34,706 nt of DNA from JBFXEO01 sp050180015. GTDB taxonomy: Bacteria > Bacteroidota > Bacteroidia > Bacteroidales > Tenuifilaceae. Positions within the stretch are counted from its first letter, which is position 1; every line of letters starts with the position of its first letter. A model generated the notes under the pieces. That model saw only the letters and a list, made by a program, of their open reading frames with translations. It ran no database searches and was not told the DNA's origin. A program made the position numbers and the translations under genes. Shown one piece after another: positions 6,492 through 14,657 of this stretch. The DNA lies in contig JBFXEO010000005.1 in NCBI GenBank assembly GCA_050180015.1, positions 1 to 34,706 on the forward strand, in the 5' to 3' direction.

Positions 6492-9400
6492 ATGCGCCAT
6501 ACATTGATTATATGTACTCCTCTGATTTTACTTGCATTCTGTTCCGTTGCTCAACCTTTAAACAGGTTAGGACACCCCCTAATTACCAACTTTACACCCG
6601 AAGATTACAATGGCACTGAGCAGGTATGGTGTATTGCCCGGGATGCGAGAGGCGTAATGTATTTCGGTACAAACGAAAATGGAATTTTAGAGTACGATGG
6701 TAAAACCTGGCAAAAAATTAACATTCCGGAAAATAAACGGGTTAACTCCCTGGCAACGGGAAATGATGGCACAATATACGTTGGAACCGTCGGTGATTTT
6801 GGCTACCTTGAACCTACTGTAAACGGATCGTTGGAATTTAGTTCACTGAACTATTTACTTAACGATTCCATTAAAAAGTTGTTTAACCACATATATAAAA
6901 CATACTGCCACAACGGTGCGGTTTACTTCTGCTCTACAAGGTATATTTTTCAGTACAAGAACGATTCAGTTAGCACAATTCCGATTGATTACGATAAATA
7001 TGCGGGCTTCCTAACTTTTATAGCCAACAATCAAATTTACATTGGCAGCTTTAAGGAGGGCTTGCTGGAACTCAACCAGCGCAATAAAATAAAAATTGCC
7101 AAAGGGGCCAGAACTTTTATCGATAAAAATATTTTTTCTATTCTTGCCCTCGACAATACAACCCTTCTGGTTATAACCGATAACGGAATATTCCGCTACA
7201 ACCCGAATACAGGAGAATCCACCGCCATTAACACCTCTAACGGGTTTCTTCAGAAAATAGTATCTGAATCCATAATACCATACAACTCCATAGTACTGGG
7301 TAACAGCAATATAGGTATAGGCAATGTTAAACCAGACTGGCTAAGTTTTTTTGAAATCACCTCCGAGGGTAAACCTATCAACCTGATAAACAGAAATACG
7401 GGTTTACAGAGTAACCAGGTTACCTGTTTATTTCAGGATAGCAATTCCCCCCTTTGGCTTACACTATTCGATGGAGGCCTTTCGAAGGCAGAAATCAACT
7501 CCTGTATTCGCCGTTTTGCCAGCGAAAGCGGCATAGACAATATCGTTACAGATATTGTCCGTTTTAATGGCACCCTTTACGTTTCAACATTTAGCGGCGT
7601 TTTTTACTTAAACTATGACAGCAGGGGCATTCCACAATTCTCCCCGGTAAAAAATATAACCGGAATAGTGTGGGATTTAGTGGAATTCAAAACCCCACAA
7701 GGAAAGCCAAAACTCCTTGCCGGGTCATATATAGATGGGGTATTTGAAATTACGGGAAACGCGGCACAGTCAATCAGCCAAAAACTTAAAAAAAACTTCC
7801 CCGATATACAGCACAACGTTTTTTCGCTATACCAGTCTAAAGCTAACCCCCAAATGCTTTACATCGCCATGACTGGTCGTTTGGCCTATATCAAGTGGAA
7901 TGGGGGTTGGTCTGAAACCGGCTACCTGCATCCAGATGAAATTACCTTTGAGCTGCGATCAATATCGGAAGACCATGCGGGAAACCTTTGGTTAAGTTCA
8001 ACGCTGAACGGTATCCACGTAATTACCAAAACCGGGAAATACATAGATTTTTCAAAGCATAAAGATTTAGCCAGCATAAAAGGGCTAGCTACGTTCTGGA
8101 ATGCAAACGATAGCATGTTTGTACTATCTTCCAAGGGGATTTACCATTACAACTACGAGGACAGCTCTTTCACCAGGGGTGGTTGTGGCATTGACTCCTG
8201 CTCTCACGGCATATATAAAATTTCTGCCACAAAAAAGGGCTTCGTTGCGTTATGCTACATCGAAAAGGAGGGGCAATACTGGACAGAAGTTTTTGAGAAA
8301 GACACATCGGGGCACCTCACAGCAAACTCAAAGCCGTTCAAGCGCCTTCCAAACAAATGGTCCGACGCCCTTTTTGTTGACGATGATGGCACCATTTGGA
8401 TTGGCATGTCCAAGGAAATATACAGCTACAATCCGGCCAAAAACAGGCAATACGACGCCCCCTATAAAGCTCTCATCCGAAAAGTTATTGTCAAAGACTC
8501 GCTTCTGTTCGATGGAACATTCTACAAGCTGAATAACTCCGGCAAAAGAGTTGCTGCAGAAGAACAGCAACCCAACCTTATTCCTGAACTCAGGTATAAA
8601 CAAAACGCCTTGGTAATTAACTTTGCGGCACCATACTTCGAAAGGGAAGAAGATTTGCTGTATAGCCACTACCTCGAAGGATCCGATGAACAGACCTGGA
8701 ACAAATGGGATTCCCGAACCGATGCCACTTACACCAACCTGCGTGAAGGTAAATACACATTCCATGTGAAAGCCAAAAATATTTACGGCAACGAAAGTTC
8801 AGCGGCAACATTCTCCTTTGAAATTAGCCCTCCCTGGTACAGAACAATTGCGGCCTACTTTATGTACGCCTTACTCATTGTTGCTATTGTATGGATAATT
8901 GTTAAGGAAAATACCCGTCGGCTAATTGCCGAAAAGGATCGGCTGGAACAGCTGGTAAAAGAACGTACAGCCGAGGTGGTAGCCCAGAAAGAGGAAATAG
9001 AAGTACAAAAGGAAAAAATTGCCGAGCAGAACGAGGAAATTAAAAGCAGTATTCAGTACGCCAGCCGTATTCAAAATGCCATTTTAACCCCACAGGAACA
9101 AATCCGTAAGATTTTCCCGGAGAGTTTTATCCTTTACTTACCCAGGGACATTGTTAGCGGGGATTTTTACTACATTACCCAGATGGGTGGCAAGAAAATT
9201 AGCGTTGTAGCCGATTGCACAGGACATGGAGTTCCCGGTGGATTTATGAGTATGCTGGGAATGTCATTCCTCACCCAAATTATCACCCAACACTCTGATT
9301 TACACGCGGCAAGTATTCTAAATACGTTGCGGCAGAATGTTATTGCGGCACTGCATCAAACCAGTGATATTGGTGGCAGTAAAGATGGCATGGATATCGC

Positions 9401-9788
9401 CATTTACATATTTGATGAGCAAGCTATGAAGGTAGAGTTCGCCGGGGCCAACAATCCTCTTATACACATTAGCCATGGCGAACTGAAACAGATTAAAGGC
9501 GATAAAATGCCTATTGGAATTCATTTCCACGATAATACCTCATTTACCAATAATGAGCTGGAAGTTAAAAAGGGCGACGTGCTTTACACCTTTTCCGATG
9601 GCTATGCCGACCAGTTTGGTGGCGATGATAACCGTAAGTTTATGATAAAAAATCTGAAAAATTTGCTGCTTGAGATACACCTTGAACCCATGAATAAACA
9701 GCGAGATATTTTAAATAAAACCCTACTTGACTGGCATGGCAATACACCCCGAATTGACGACGTTGTTATTATGGGAGTAAGAATTTAA
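6492..9788 (+). CDS. Membrane sensor with propeller repeats, Y_Y_Y domain and SpoIIE-type phosphatase
   Basis: 1098 residues. A signal peptide is at residues 1-20. Periplasmic two-component-regulator propeller repeats follow at about 25-680 (typical units: GTNENGILEYDGKTW, WLTLFDGGLSK, IWIGMSKEIYSY), then a Y_Y_Y immunoglobulin-like domain at about 690-775 (YSHYLEGSDEQTWNKWD, LREGKYTFHVKAKN). One membrane helix lies at about 783-803. A charged coiled coil at about 813-865 leads to a PP2C-like SpoIIE domain at about 870-1096. Metal-binding motifs are intact: VSGDFYY (near 888), ADCTGHG (near 908), SDGYAD (near 1034), IDDVV (C-terminal end). The architecture is that of Bacteroidota hybrid two-component sensors, but the kinase part is replaced by a phosphatase. 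It may act on a SiaC-like or anti-anti-sigma-like phosphoprotein; the DUF1987 pair at 13801-14654 is a candidate. It converges on the NtrC-type regulator gene. Confidence 0.92.
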   Translation: MRHTLIICTPLILLAFCSVAQPLNRLGHPLITNFTPEDYNGTEQVWCIARDARGVMYFGTNENGILEYDGKTWQKINIPENKRVNSLATGNDGTIYVGTVGDFGYLEPTVNGSLEFSSLNYLLNDSIKKLFNHIYKTYCHNGAVYFCSTRYIFQYKNDSVSTIPIDYDKYAGFLTFIANNQIYIGSFKEGLLELNQRNKIKIAKGARTFIDKNIFSILALDNTTLLVITDNGIFRYNPNTGESTAINTSNGFLQKIVSESIIPYNSIVLGNSNIGIGNVKPDWLSFFEITSEGKPINLINRNTGLQSNQVTCLFQDSNSPLWLTLFDGGLSKAEINSCIRRFASESGIDNIVTDIVRFNGTLYVSTFSGVFYLNYDSRGIPQFSPVKNITGIVWDLVEFKTPQGKPKLLAGSYIDGVFEITGNAAQSISQKLKKNFPDIQHNVFSLYQSKANPQMLYIAMTGRLAYIKWNGGWSETGYLHPDEITFELRSISEDHAGNLWLSSTLNGIHVITKTGKYIDFSKHKDLASIKGLATFWNANDSMFVLSSKGIYHYNYEDSSFTRGGCGIDSCSHGIYKISATKKGFVALCYIEKEGQYWTEVFEKDTSGHLTANSKPFKRLPNKWSDALFVDDDGTIWIGMSKEIYSYNPAKNRQYDAPYKALIRKVIVKDSLLFDGTFYKLNNSGKRVAAEEQQPNLIPELRYKQNALVINFAAPYFEREEDLLYSHYLEGSDEQTWNKWDSRTDATYTNLREGKYTFHVKAKNIYGNESSAATFSFEISPPWYRTIAAYFMYALLIVAIVWIIVKENTRRLIAEKDRLEQLVKERTAEVVAQKEEIEVQKEKIAEQNEEIKSSIQYASRIQNAILTPQEQIRKIFPESFILYLPRDIVSGDFYYITQMGGKKISVVADCTGHGVPGGFMSMLGMSFLTQIITQHSDLHAASILNTLRQNVIAALHQTSDIGGSKDGMDIAIYIFDEQAMKVEFAGANNPLIHISHGELKQIKGDKMPIGIHFHDNTSFTNNELEVKKGDVLYTFSDGYADQFGGDDNRKFMIKNLKNLLLEIHLEPMNKQRDILNKTLLDWHGNTPRIDDVVIMGVRI

Positions 9789-9811
9789 CAAGATTATCGC
9801 GCAGCATTTTA

Positions 9812-11161
9812 TTAGTAGGGTATCCCATACTGCTTCATCTTATTGTAAAGCGTTTTCCTGTCGATGTTGAGCAGCTGCGCTGCTTTACTTTTGTTGTACC
9901 TCACCTTTTCGAGGGTTGCCTTGATTAAATCGTACTCAGCTTTTTCCTTGATTTCTTTCAGATTATCGGATTCGGGTACTTTATGCTCATGGGGAACATC
10001 CCCCCGTCGAATAATTTCAGCGGGCAAACTAATCGGCGTTATCTGTGAACCCGACTCCAGCAAAACGGCCCTTCGGATTACATTTTTAAGCTCCCGGAGA
10101 TTCCCCGGCCAGCTGTAAGTCATCAGCACATCCATTACATCGGCATCAAAACCAACGATGCTTTTGCCCAGCTCCCCGTTGGCCTGATCGAGAAAGGTTT
10201 CTGCAAATATTAAAAGATCTGACTTGCGCTCGTGTAGCGATGCTACGTGAATGGTAAATTCATTTAACCGATGGTACAGATCCTCGCGGAACGATCCCCG
10301 GTTCACCATATCAAGCAGATTTTCGTTGGTGGCTACAATAATACGAACATCAACGGGGATTTCCCTGCTGCTGCCAATCCGTTTTATTTTACGTTCCTGA
10401 ATGGCTCTAAGCAGGTTTACCTGGACATCGTAAGGTAAATTACCAATTTCATCGAGGAACAGCGTTCCCCCGTTGGCAACCTCGAACTGCCCTACCTTAT
10501 CGACAATTGCACCGGTAAACGAGCCCTTCAGGTGACCAAAGAATTCACTTGCCGCAAGTTCCCGGGGCAATGCGCCACAATCTATTGCCACAAAGGATTT
10601 ATTGCTACGTTTACTCTCCCTATGTATTTGCCGCGCGATATACTCTTTCCCGGTACCGCTATCGCCATGAATTATTACAGATAGATTGGTTGGTGCAACT
10701 ATGCTGATATACCTGTTTACCTGTTGGCTATACTCGCTATCGCCTTTAACAAAGGTAAATCCATCGGAATTAGCCGATGGTTCCCCCTGTCTTCCTGTAC
10801 TATCAATAGGTAAAGCATTGTTGATTGCAGCAAGAATCTCATCGGGGTTTATGGGCTTGGTAACATAATCGTACGCACCCTGCTTGATTGCCTTCACCGC
10901 CATGCGAATATCGGCATATCCAGTCATCAGAATTACTACGGTGGAGGATGATTTCCGTTTTGTCTCCAACAGTACATCCATACCATTATGATCCGGTAAC
11001 CGATAGTCCGATAGCACCACGTCATACCTGTTTGCACGAATAGACTTCACGGCCTCATCAAATGAAAACGCCTCGTTGGTTTGATGGCCCTGCTTGGTAA
11101 GGTATGTTTTTAACATCAAACAGAAGGTGGAGTCGTCATCCACCACCAAAATTCTGGCCAT
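9812..11161 (-). CDS. Sigma-54-dependent response regulator (NtrC family)
   Basis: 449 residues. The receiver domain is residues 1-118, with acid pocket D8/D9, phosphoacceptor D52 (VLSDYRLPD) and K102 (TKP). The AAA+ domain spans about 135-380: Walker A GDSGTGK at 166-172, the sigma-54 contact loop GSFTGA at 213-218, Walker B TLFLDE at 233-238, and the arginine-finger region FREDLYHRL. The Fis-type helix-turn-helix is at about 420-447 (YNKSKAAQLLNIDRKTLYNKM). It activates sigma-54 promoters after phosphorylation. The contact loop has Ser where GAFTGA is most common; this is a tolerated variant in the family. No histidine kinase gene is adjacent, so the cognate kinase is unknown. A perfect palindrome lies just upstream (11183-11197). 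Confidence 0.95.
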   Translation of the reverse strand: MARILVVDDDSTFCLMLKTYLTKQGHQTNEAFSFDEAVKSIRANRYDVVLSDYRLPDHNGMDVLLETKRKSSSTVVILMTGYADIRMAVKAIKQGAYDYVTKPINPDEILAAINNALPIDSTGRQGEPSANSDGFTFVKGDSEYSQQVNRYISIVAPTNLSVIIHGDSGTGKEYIARQIHRESKRSNKSFVAIDCGALPRELAASEFFGHLKGSFTGAIVDKVGQFEVANGGTLFLDEIGNLPYDVQVNLLRAIQERKIKRIGSSREIPVDVRIIVATNENLLDMVNRGSFREDLYHRLNEFTIHVASLHERKSDLLIFAETFLDQANGELGKSIVGFDADVMDVLMTYSWPGNLRELKNVIRRAVLLESGSQITPISLPAEIIRRGDVPHEHKVPESDNLKEIKEKAEYDLIKATLEKVRYNKSKAAQLLNIDRKTLYNKMKQYGIPY

Positions 11162-11182
11162 AATCGCTCCATGTGAAATATA

Positions 11183-11197
11183 TGGCTAAGTTAGCCA
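11183..11197. promoter_or_regulatory. Perfect palindrome between divergent regulator and MFS genes
   Basis: TGGCTAA-G-TTAGCCA is a perfect 15-bp dyad, 22 bases upstream of the regulator's start codon and 74 bases from that of the exporter. Its position suits an operator for a dimeric regulator. It could also fold as a small hairpin in the regulator mRNA leader. Which protein binds cannot be told from sequence. Confidence 0.4.
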
Positions 11198-11244
11198 CTT
11201 TTTATAAAACATTTTATGCGAAACAACTTTATTTAACAAATACT

Positions 11245-11252
11245 TACCTTTG
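11245..11252 (+). promoter_or_regulatory. Candidate -7 element for the MFS gene
   Basis: TACCTTTG fully matches TAnnTTTG and ends 18 bases before the ATG at 11271. It overlaps the upstream in-frame TTG, which argues that the TTG is not the real start. Confidence 0.45.
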
Positions 11253-11270
11253 GGGCTTAAATTGATAAAA

Positions 11271-12653
11271 ATGCGGGCAAAAGCTGTTAATAAGAATATT
11301 GTTTTGATGGTGGTAATGGTAACGTCATTTATTACCCCTTTTATTGGCGCAGCAGTAAATCTGGCCCTTCCAAGGATTAGTGACGATTTTAAGCTAACCG
11401 CAGTTGAGATGAGCTGGGTAGCAATGTCGTACTTGCTTTCCTCTGCGGTGTTCCTTGTTCCCGTTGGCAAGTTTGCCGATATTGTTGGCCGTAAACGAAT
11501 CTTTTTCTGGGGGAACCTAATTTTAGCAGGAGCATCGTTACTATGTGCCTATGCTCCATCGGGAAATTTGCTTATAGCATTTAGAATTGTACAGGGCATT
11601 GGAAGTTCAATGGTTTTTGCAACAGGAATCGCCCTTGTTACGTCCGTTTTCCCTCCATCAGAAAGGGGGAAGGCTATTGGGCTGAATGTTACCGCTGTTT
11701 ACATTGGACTTTCATCGGCCCCTATTGTTGGCGGTTTTTTAATATACTGGTTTGGGTGGCACAGCTTATTCTTTGTTCCTGTAATTATTGGCCTACCGGC
11801 AGCTGTTGCTACGCGGGTAGCTATAAGAGATGAATGGGCCGAAGCCAAAAATGAAACGTTTGACTACAAGGGAGCGTTAATTTACCTCCCGGCCATGACT
11901 GCCTTTATGTTTGGTCTATCAAAATTGCCCGAATATTCGGCAATTATACTTACCGCTGGGGGAATTTTAGGCCTACTCCTATTTATCAGAACAGAGCTGC
12001 AGGCCACATATCCGATACTAAACATTAACCTTTTCCGAACAAATAGGCTATTCGCATTTGCCAATTTGGCCGCACTTATAAACTACGCTACCACTTTTGC
12101 TGTAACCTTTATGCTTAGTTTATACCTTCAGTACATTAAAGGGTTGTCGCCCCGTGATGCCGGACTAATACTGGTTATACAGCCAATTATCATGGCCATT
12201 ATATCATCGTGGTCAGGGAAATTATCGGATAGCCGTGATCCGCGAATTTTAGCATCGTGGGGAATGGCAATATCGGCTCTTGGGTTGCTAATGCTAACTC
12301 CCATTAACAGCACAACCTCAACAACATACCTGGTTATAGTATTGGCAATTCTTGGTGTGGGGTTTGGACTTTTTTCATCGCCAAACACAAACTCCATAAT
12401 GGGTTCGGTGGAAAAGAAATATTTGGGTTTAGCGTCTGGGACAGTTGGAACCATGAGGCTTACCGGACAAATGGTGAGTATGGGAATTGCAACACTGATC
12501 CTTCATCTGTACATCGGAAAGGATAGTATCAATCCTGGCAACCATCAGCAGTTCATCCGGGCCATGGGCATTGCTTTTATAGCTTTTGCGGTACTCAGCG
12601 TTGTAGGTGTTTGGGCCTCACTAAAACGTGGAAAAATAAGTGATACGTTGTAA
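11271..12653 (+). CDS. MFS multidrug exporter, DHA2/EmrB-QacA-like
   Basis: 460 residues from the ATG at 11271. A hydrophobic protein with 12-14 membrane helices across the full length. The first helices carry the conserved FITPFIGAAVNLALP (motif C/D1-like region) and the loop GKFADIVGRKRIFFWG, the MFS motif A between helices 2 and 3. The next loop, FRIVQGIGSSMVFATGIALVTSVFPPSERGKAIG, is the motif B/C zone of DHA2 drug:H+ antiporters. It probably exports toxic compounds across the inner membrane, using the proton gradient; substrate unknown. No membrane-fusion or TolC-like partner is adjacent. It is divergent from the NtrC-type regulator, which could control it. Confidence 0.88.
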   Translation: MRAKAVNKNIVLMVVMVTSFITPFIGAAVNLALPRISDDFKLTAVEMSWVAMSYLLSSAVFLVPVGKFADIVGRKRIFFWGNLILAGASLLCAYAPSGNLLIAFRIVQGIGSSMVFATGIALVTSVFPPSERGKAIGLNVTAVYIGLSSAPIVGGFLIYWFGWHSLFFVPVIIGLPAAVATRVAIRDEWAEAKNETFDYKGALIYLPAMTAFMFGLSKLPEYSAIILTAGGILGLLLFIRTELQATYPILNINLFRTNRLFAFANLAALINYATTFAVTFMLSLYLQYIKGLSPRDAGLILVIQPIIMAIISSWSGKLSDSRDPRILASWGMAISALGLLMLTPINSTTSTTYLVIVLAILGVGFGLFSSPNTNSIMGSVEKKYLGLASGTVGTMRLTGQMVSMGIATLILHLYIGKDSINPGNHQQFIRAMGIAFIAFAVLSVVGVWASLKRGKISDTL

Positions 12654-12662
12654 ATAAACTAA

Positions 12663-12690
12663 CGATAAGATTCTTTTTATCGGATTTTTA
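12663..12690 (+). terminator. Terminator after the MFS gene
   Basis: The stem CGATAA / TTATCG has an 8-base loop and is followed by GATTTTTATC; it starts 10 bases after the MFS stop. It also lies directly at the stop of the convergent editing-protein gene. Confidence 0.6.
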
Positions 12691-13194
12691 TCATACTTCT
12701 ATAAACTCATAGCGGTTACCGCGCCAAGCAAGGAATCGGAAAAAATCGCCTACCGGAATTACCAACGATGCCGTGTTAAGGTTTGGATGAAAGCTAACAT
12801 GGTGGGCCGTTTTTAATCTACCATCAATGAACAGGTGAACGTGCCTTTCCGTATCGTGAAGCAACCCAAACGGCGATACCGATCCGGGGGTGACCCCCAA
12901 ATACTTCATCATCCGTTGCGGCGATGCAAAGGAGAGCTTACCCTGATGCAAAACTTTTTCCAAATCGTGTACGTTCAGCTGCTGTCTGTATTCCAGTATC
13001 ACTAAGTAATGCCGATTCCCCTTATGGTTCCGAAAAAAAAGATTTTTACAATGCGTAGAATCTATTCCCGCCCAATATTTTGAGGCCTCCTCTACGGTAT
13101 GGGCTGGTGGATGCCCATGGTACTCAAACGAGATGTTCAGGTTATTTAACGTTTCATAAACAAGGGGGTCGCCCCTATAGGAGTTAACTGCCAT
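12691..13194 (-). CDS. Prolyl-tRNA editing (YbaK/ProX family) deacylase
   Basis: 167 residues from the ATG at 13194 (MAVNSYRGDP); a longer frame to 13287 would run into the upstream gene. The fold family hydrolyses mischarged aminoacyl-tRNA; the stand-alone ProX type clears Ala-tRNA-Pro. Seen are the N-terminal HPPAHTVEEA, the catalytic-lysine block THCKNLFFRNHKGNRHYLVIL, LSFASPQRMMKYLGVTPGSVSPFGL and the C-terminal HPNLNTASLVI with the conserved N..T. These fit ProX (PrdX) better than YbaK proper. It lies 11 bases after the pRiA4b-like gene, on the same strand. Cytoplasmic. Confidence 0.88.
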   Translation of the reverse strand: MAVNSYRGDPLVYETLNNLNISFEYHGHPPAHTVEEASKYWAGIDSTHCKNLFFRNHKGNRHYLVILEYRQQLNVHDLEKVLHQGKLSFASPQRMMKYLGVTPGSVSPFGLLHDTERHVHLFIDGRLKTAHHVSFHPNLNTASLVIPVGDFFRFLAWRGNRYEFIEV

Positions 13195-13205
13195 TACCAA
13201 CGCGT

Positions 13206-13730
13206 TTACCGTAATACTATATTTGCCAAACGGGAATTTACACTGATTATATCGAAATGTTCTGGATCGTAATCTTCGCCATACCACTCTGCAATTAATG
13301 GGAATTTTCTCTGGCTGCTGTTATTGTGGTGTAAAAGTAAATCCAACGCATCCTCGTATCCAATCAAGCCCCCACAATCTTCGGGTGGCGAGTGCCTTTT
13401 CCCCCCGGTACAGGTTGGCCGAATCCGTTGCTCCTGCTCCACCTCGTTCACCAGTTCCAGCCCAATAGTCCATGAGTCGCTATAATCATAGACATATATA
13501 ATAGTTTGCCGACGATCCAGGGCACCCGACAGTATTACCTGTTCCTCATTTTTGAAAATTTCATTGGCTGAATTCCGAAAGTAGTGTAAATGGATGTTCC
13601 CCCAGTTGAATACAGCCTGCATAATTTCATGCACAATTTGAAGGTTGGTATCTGCGTTTAACTTTATGTCTCTGAAAATTGGGGGAAACGAACCAACGAT
13701 GGTGGCTTTTATTTCGAATATTTTTGACAT
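13206..13730 (-). CDS. Plasmid pRiA4b ORF-3-like protein
   Basis: 174 residues from the ATG at 13730. The family (also called IS1096 TnpR-like) is known only by sequence. Typical features are seen: the opening FEIKATIVGSFPPIFRDIKLNADTNLQIVHEIMQAVFNW, then HLHYF, an acidic middle with YVYDYSDSWTIGLELV, and the PTCTGGKRHSPPEDCGGLIGYED block, whose cysteines may bind metal. The end DPEHFDIISVNSRL is also typical. Members occur on plasmids and chromosomes; a link to mobile DNA is historical and no mobile element is seen here. It sits between the SiaC-like genes and the editing protein on the same strand; a shared role is not evident. Confidence 0.8.
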   Translation of the reverse strand: MSKIFEIKATIVGSFPPIFRDIKLNADTNLQIVHEIMQAVFNWGNIHLHYFRNSANEIFKNEEQVILSGALDRRQTIIYVYDYSDSWTIGLELVNEVEQEQRIRPTCTGGKRHSPPEDCGGLIGYEDALDLLLHHNNSSQRKFPLIAEWYGEDYDPEHFDIISVNSRLANIVLR

Positions 13731-13800
13731 TAACGTTACCGATGCAGTGGAAAGTACGGCAATCCACCTAATAAATAAAATGAAAGTATTGTAAGGTCCA

Positions 13801-14208
13801 TTACGGATTATTTTCAATAAACCGGAACGTAATCTGAGCCATATCCGATAACTCCTCTCCAGCCTCACGGAGTCCGTCATCATCCTTGTCGTAATGCCAA
13901 TTTATGGCAACATTTATTCCTGCCCGCTGCATTTCATCTAGCAGGATTATAATGTCGTAAAGAAATTTGGCAGACGACGAGTTGAAATAGATAAACTTAA
14001 AATCGAAATTTAGCGGGGGAATATTTTCTCCCGCTTGTTTTGCCGCTACTTGTTCTGTCTTAAAATTATCCAGCCATTCAACAATAGGATAGTAAAAGTC
14101 TCTTACGTTTTCAGGACGGGAGTACCCTGAAATTAAAAACATCCGACTTTCTAGGTCAAAGTTTATGAGCGGGGAAGCGTTAGTTTGTTCAATCTTAAGT
14201 GAATTCAT
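13801..14208 (-). CDS. SiaC-like regulatory phosphoprotein (DUF1987), second copy
   Basis: 135 residues. In Pseudomonas the SiaC protein is phosphorylated by SiaB and dephosphorylated by SiaA, and its unphosphorylated form binds and activates a diguanylate cyclase. The DUF1987 signature is clear: GYSRPENVRDFYYPIVEWL at about 28-46, the phosphosite strand FIYFNSSSAKFLYDI at about 72-86, and the acidic INWHYDKDDDGLREAGEELSDM at about 102-123. The residue matching the known SiaC threonine appears to be Ser77. It follows the first copy by 35 bases and is clearly paralogous to it (shared SRPENV, FNS.S, W.YD.DDD). No diguanylate cyclase gene is nearby, so the downstream target is unknown. Confidence 0.87.
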   Translation of the reverse strand: MNSLKIEQTNASPLINFDLESRMFLISGYSRPENVRDFYYPIVEWLDNFKTEQVAAKQAGENIPPLNFDFKFIYFNSSSAKFLYDIIILLDEMQRAGINVAINWHYDKDDDGLREAGEELSDMAQITFRFIENNP

Positions 14209-14243
14209 AAAATCTGTATGTCGATAAAATGTCTAATTCTGTT

Positions 14244-14654
14244 CTATGAATTAGGTATTATGGGTATAAAGTTAAAGGTGTAGCCCAGCATATCAGAAAT
14301 TTCCTCACCCGATTCAAAAATTTCATCGTCATCTTCATCGTAGAACCAGTTTATTTCAACGGCATTCCCCTCTGAATGAAATTTCATAAACTCAAGCAAT
14401 ATGTCGAGAAGGAATTTGGAGGAAGCCGAGTTAAAGTAGGTCATTTTAAGGTTTACCACTAGGTTACTCTTGTTAAACTCAGTATTACTACTTAACACAT
14501 TCTCGTTGTATTCTTCCAACCATTTAAGTATAGGTTTGTAAAAACCTACAACATTCTCCGGTCTGGAAAAACCAGAAATTTCGAATACTGAGTTCCCCGG
14601 ATCAAGAAATACTCTGGGTGTAAATTCGCTGGGTTCTATGTATAGTGGCTCCAT
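14244..14654 (-). CDS. SiaC-like regulatory phosphoprotein (DUF1987), first copy
   Basis: 136 residues, directly after the SiaB-like kinase (3-base gap), so very likely in one operon with it. It carries the same DUF1987 signature as its neighbour: GFSRPENVVGFYKPILKWL, MTYFNSASSKFLLDILLEF and INWFYDEDDDEIFESGEEISDM. The likely phosphosite is Ser76 in FNSAS, where Pseudomonas SiaC has Thr in NTSS. It is a small single-domain soluble protein that would switch partners by phosphorylation state. The pair differs most in the linker at residues 50-65, which could give each copy its own partner. Confidence 0.87.
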   Translation of the reverse strand: MEPLYIEPSEFTPRVFLDPGNSVFEISGFSRPENVVGFYKPILKWLEEYNENVLSSNTEFNKSNLVVNLKMTYFNSASSKFLLDILLEFMKFHSEGNAVEINWFYDEDDDEIFESGEEISDMLGYTFNFIPIIPNS

Positions 14655-14657
14655 TGA

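Noticed and set aside
11250..11270. TTG start seven codons before the MFS ATG
   Set aside because: The TTG overlaps a full-match -7 element, so it would be upstream of the transcript.
13195..13287. N-terminal extension of the prolyl-tRNA editing protein
   Set aside because: It overlaps the end of the pRiA4b-like gene and has no similarity to the family; the ATG at 13194 gives a normal length.
13731..13883. N-terminal extension of the pRiA4b ORF-3-like protein
   Set aside because: Runs into the SiaC-like gene, and the family begins at the MSKIFEIKATI segment starting at 13730.
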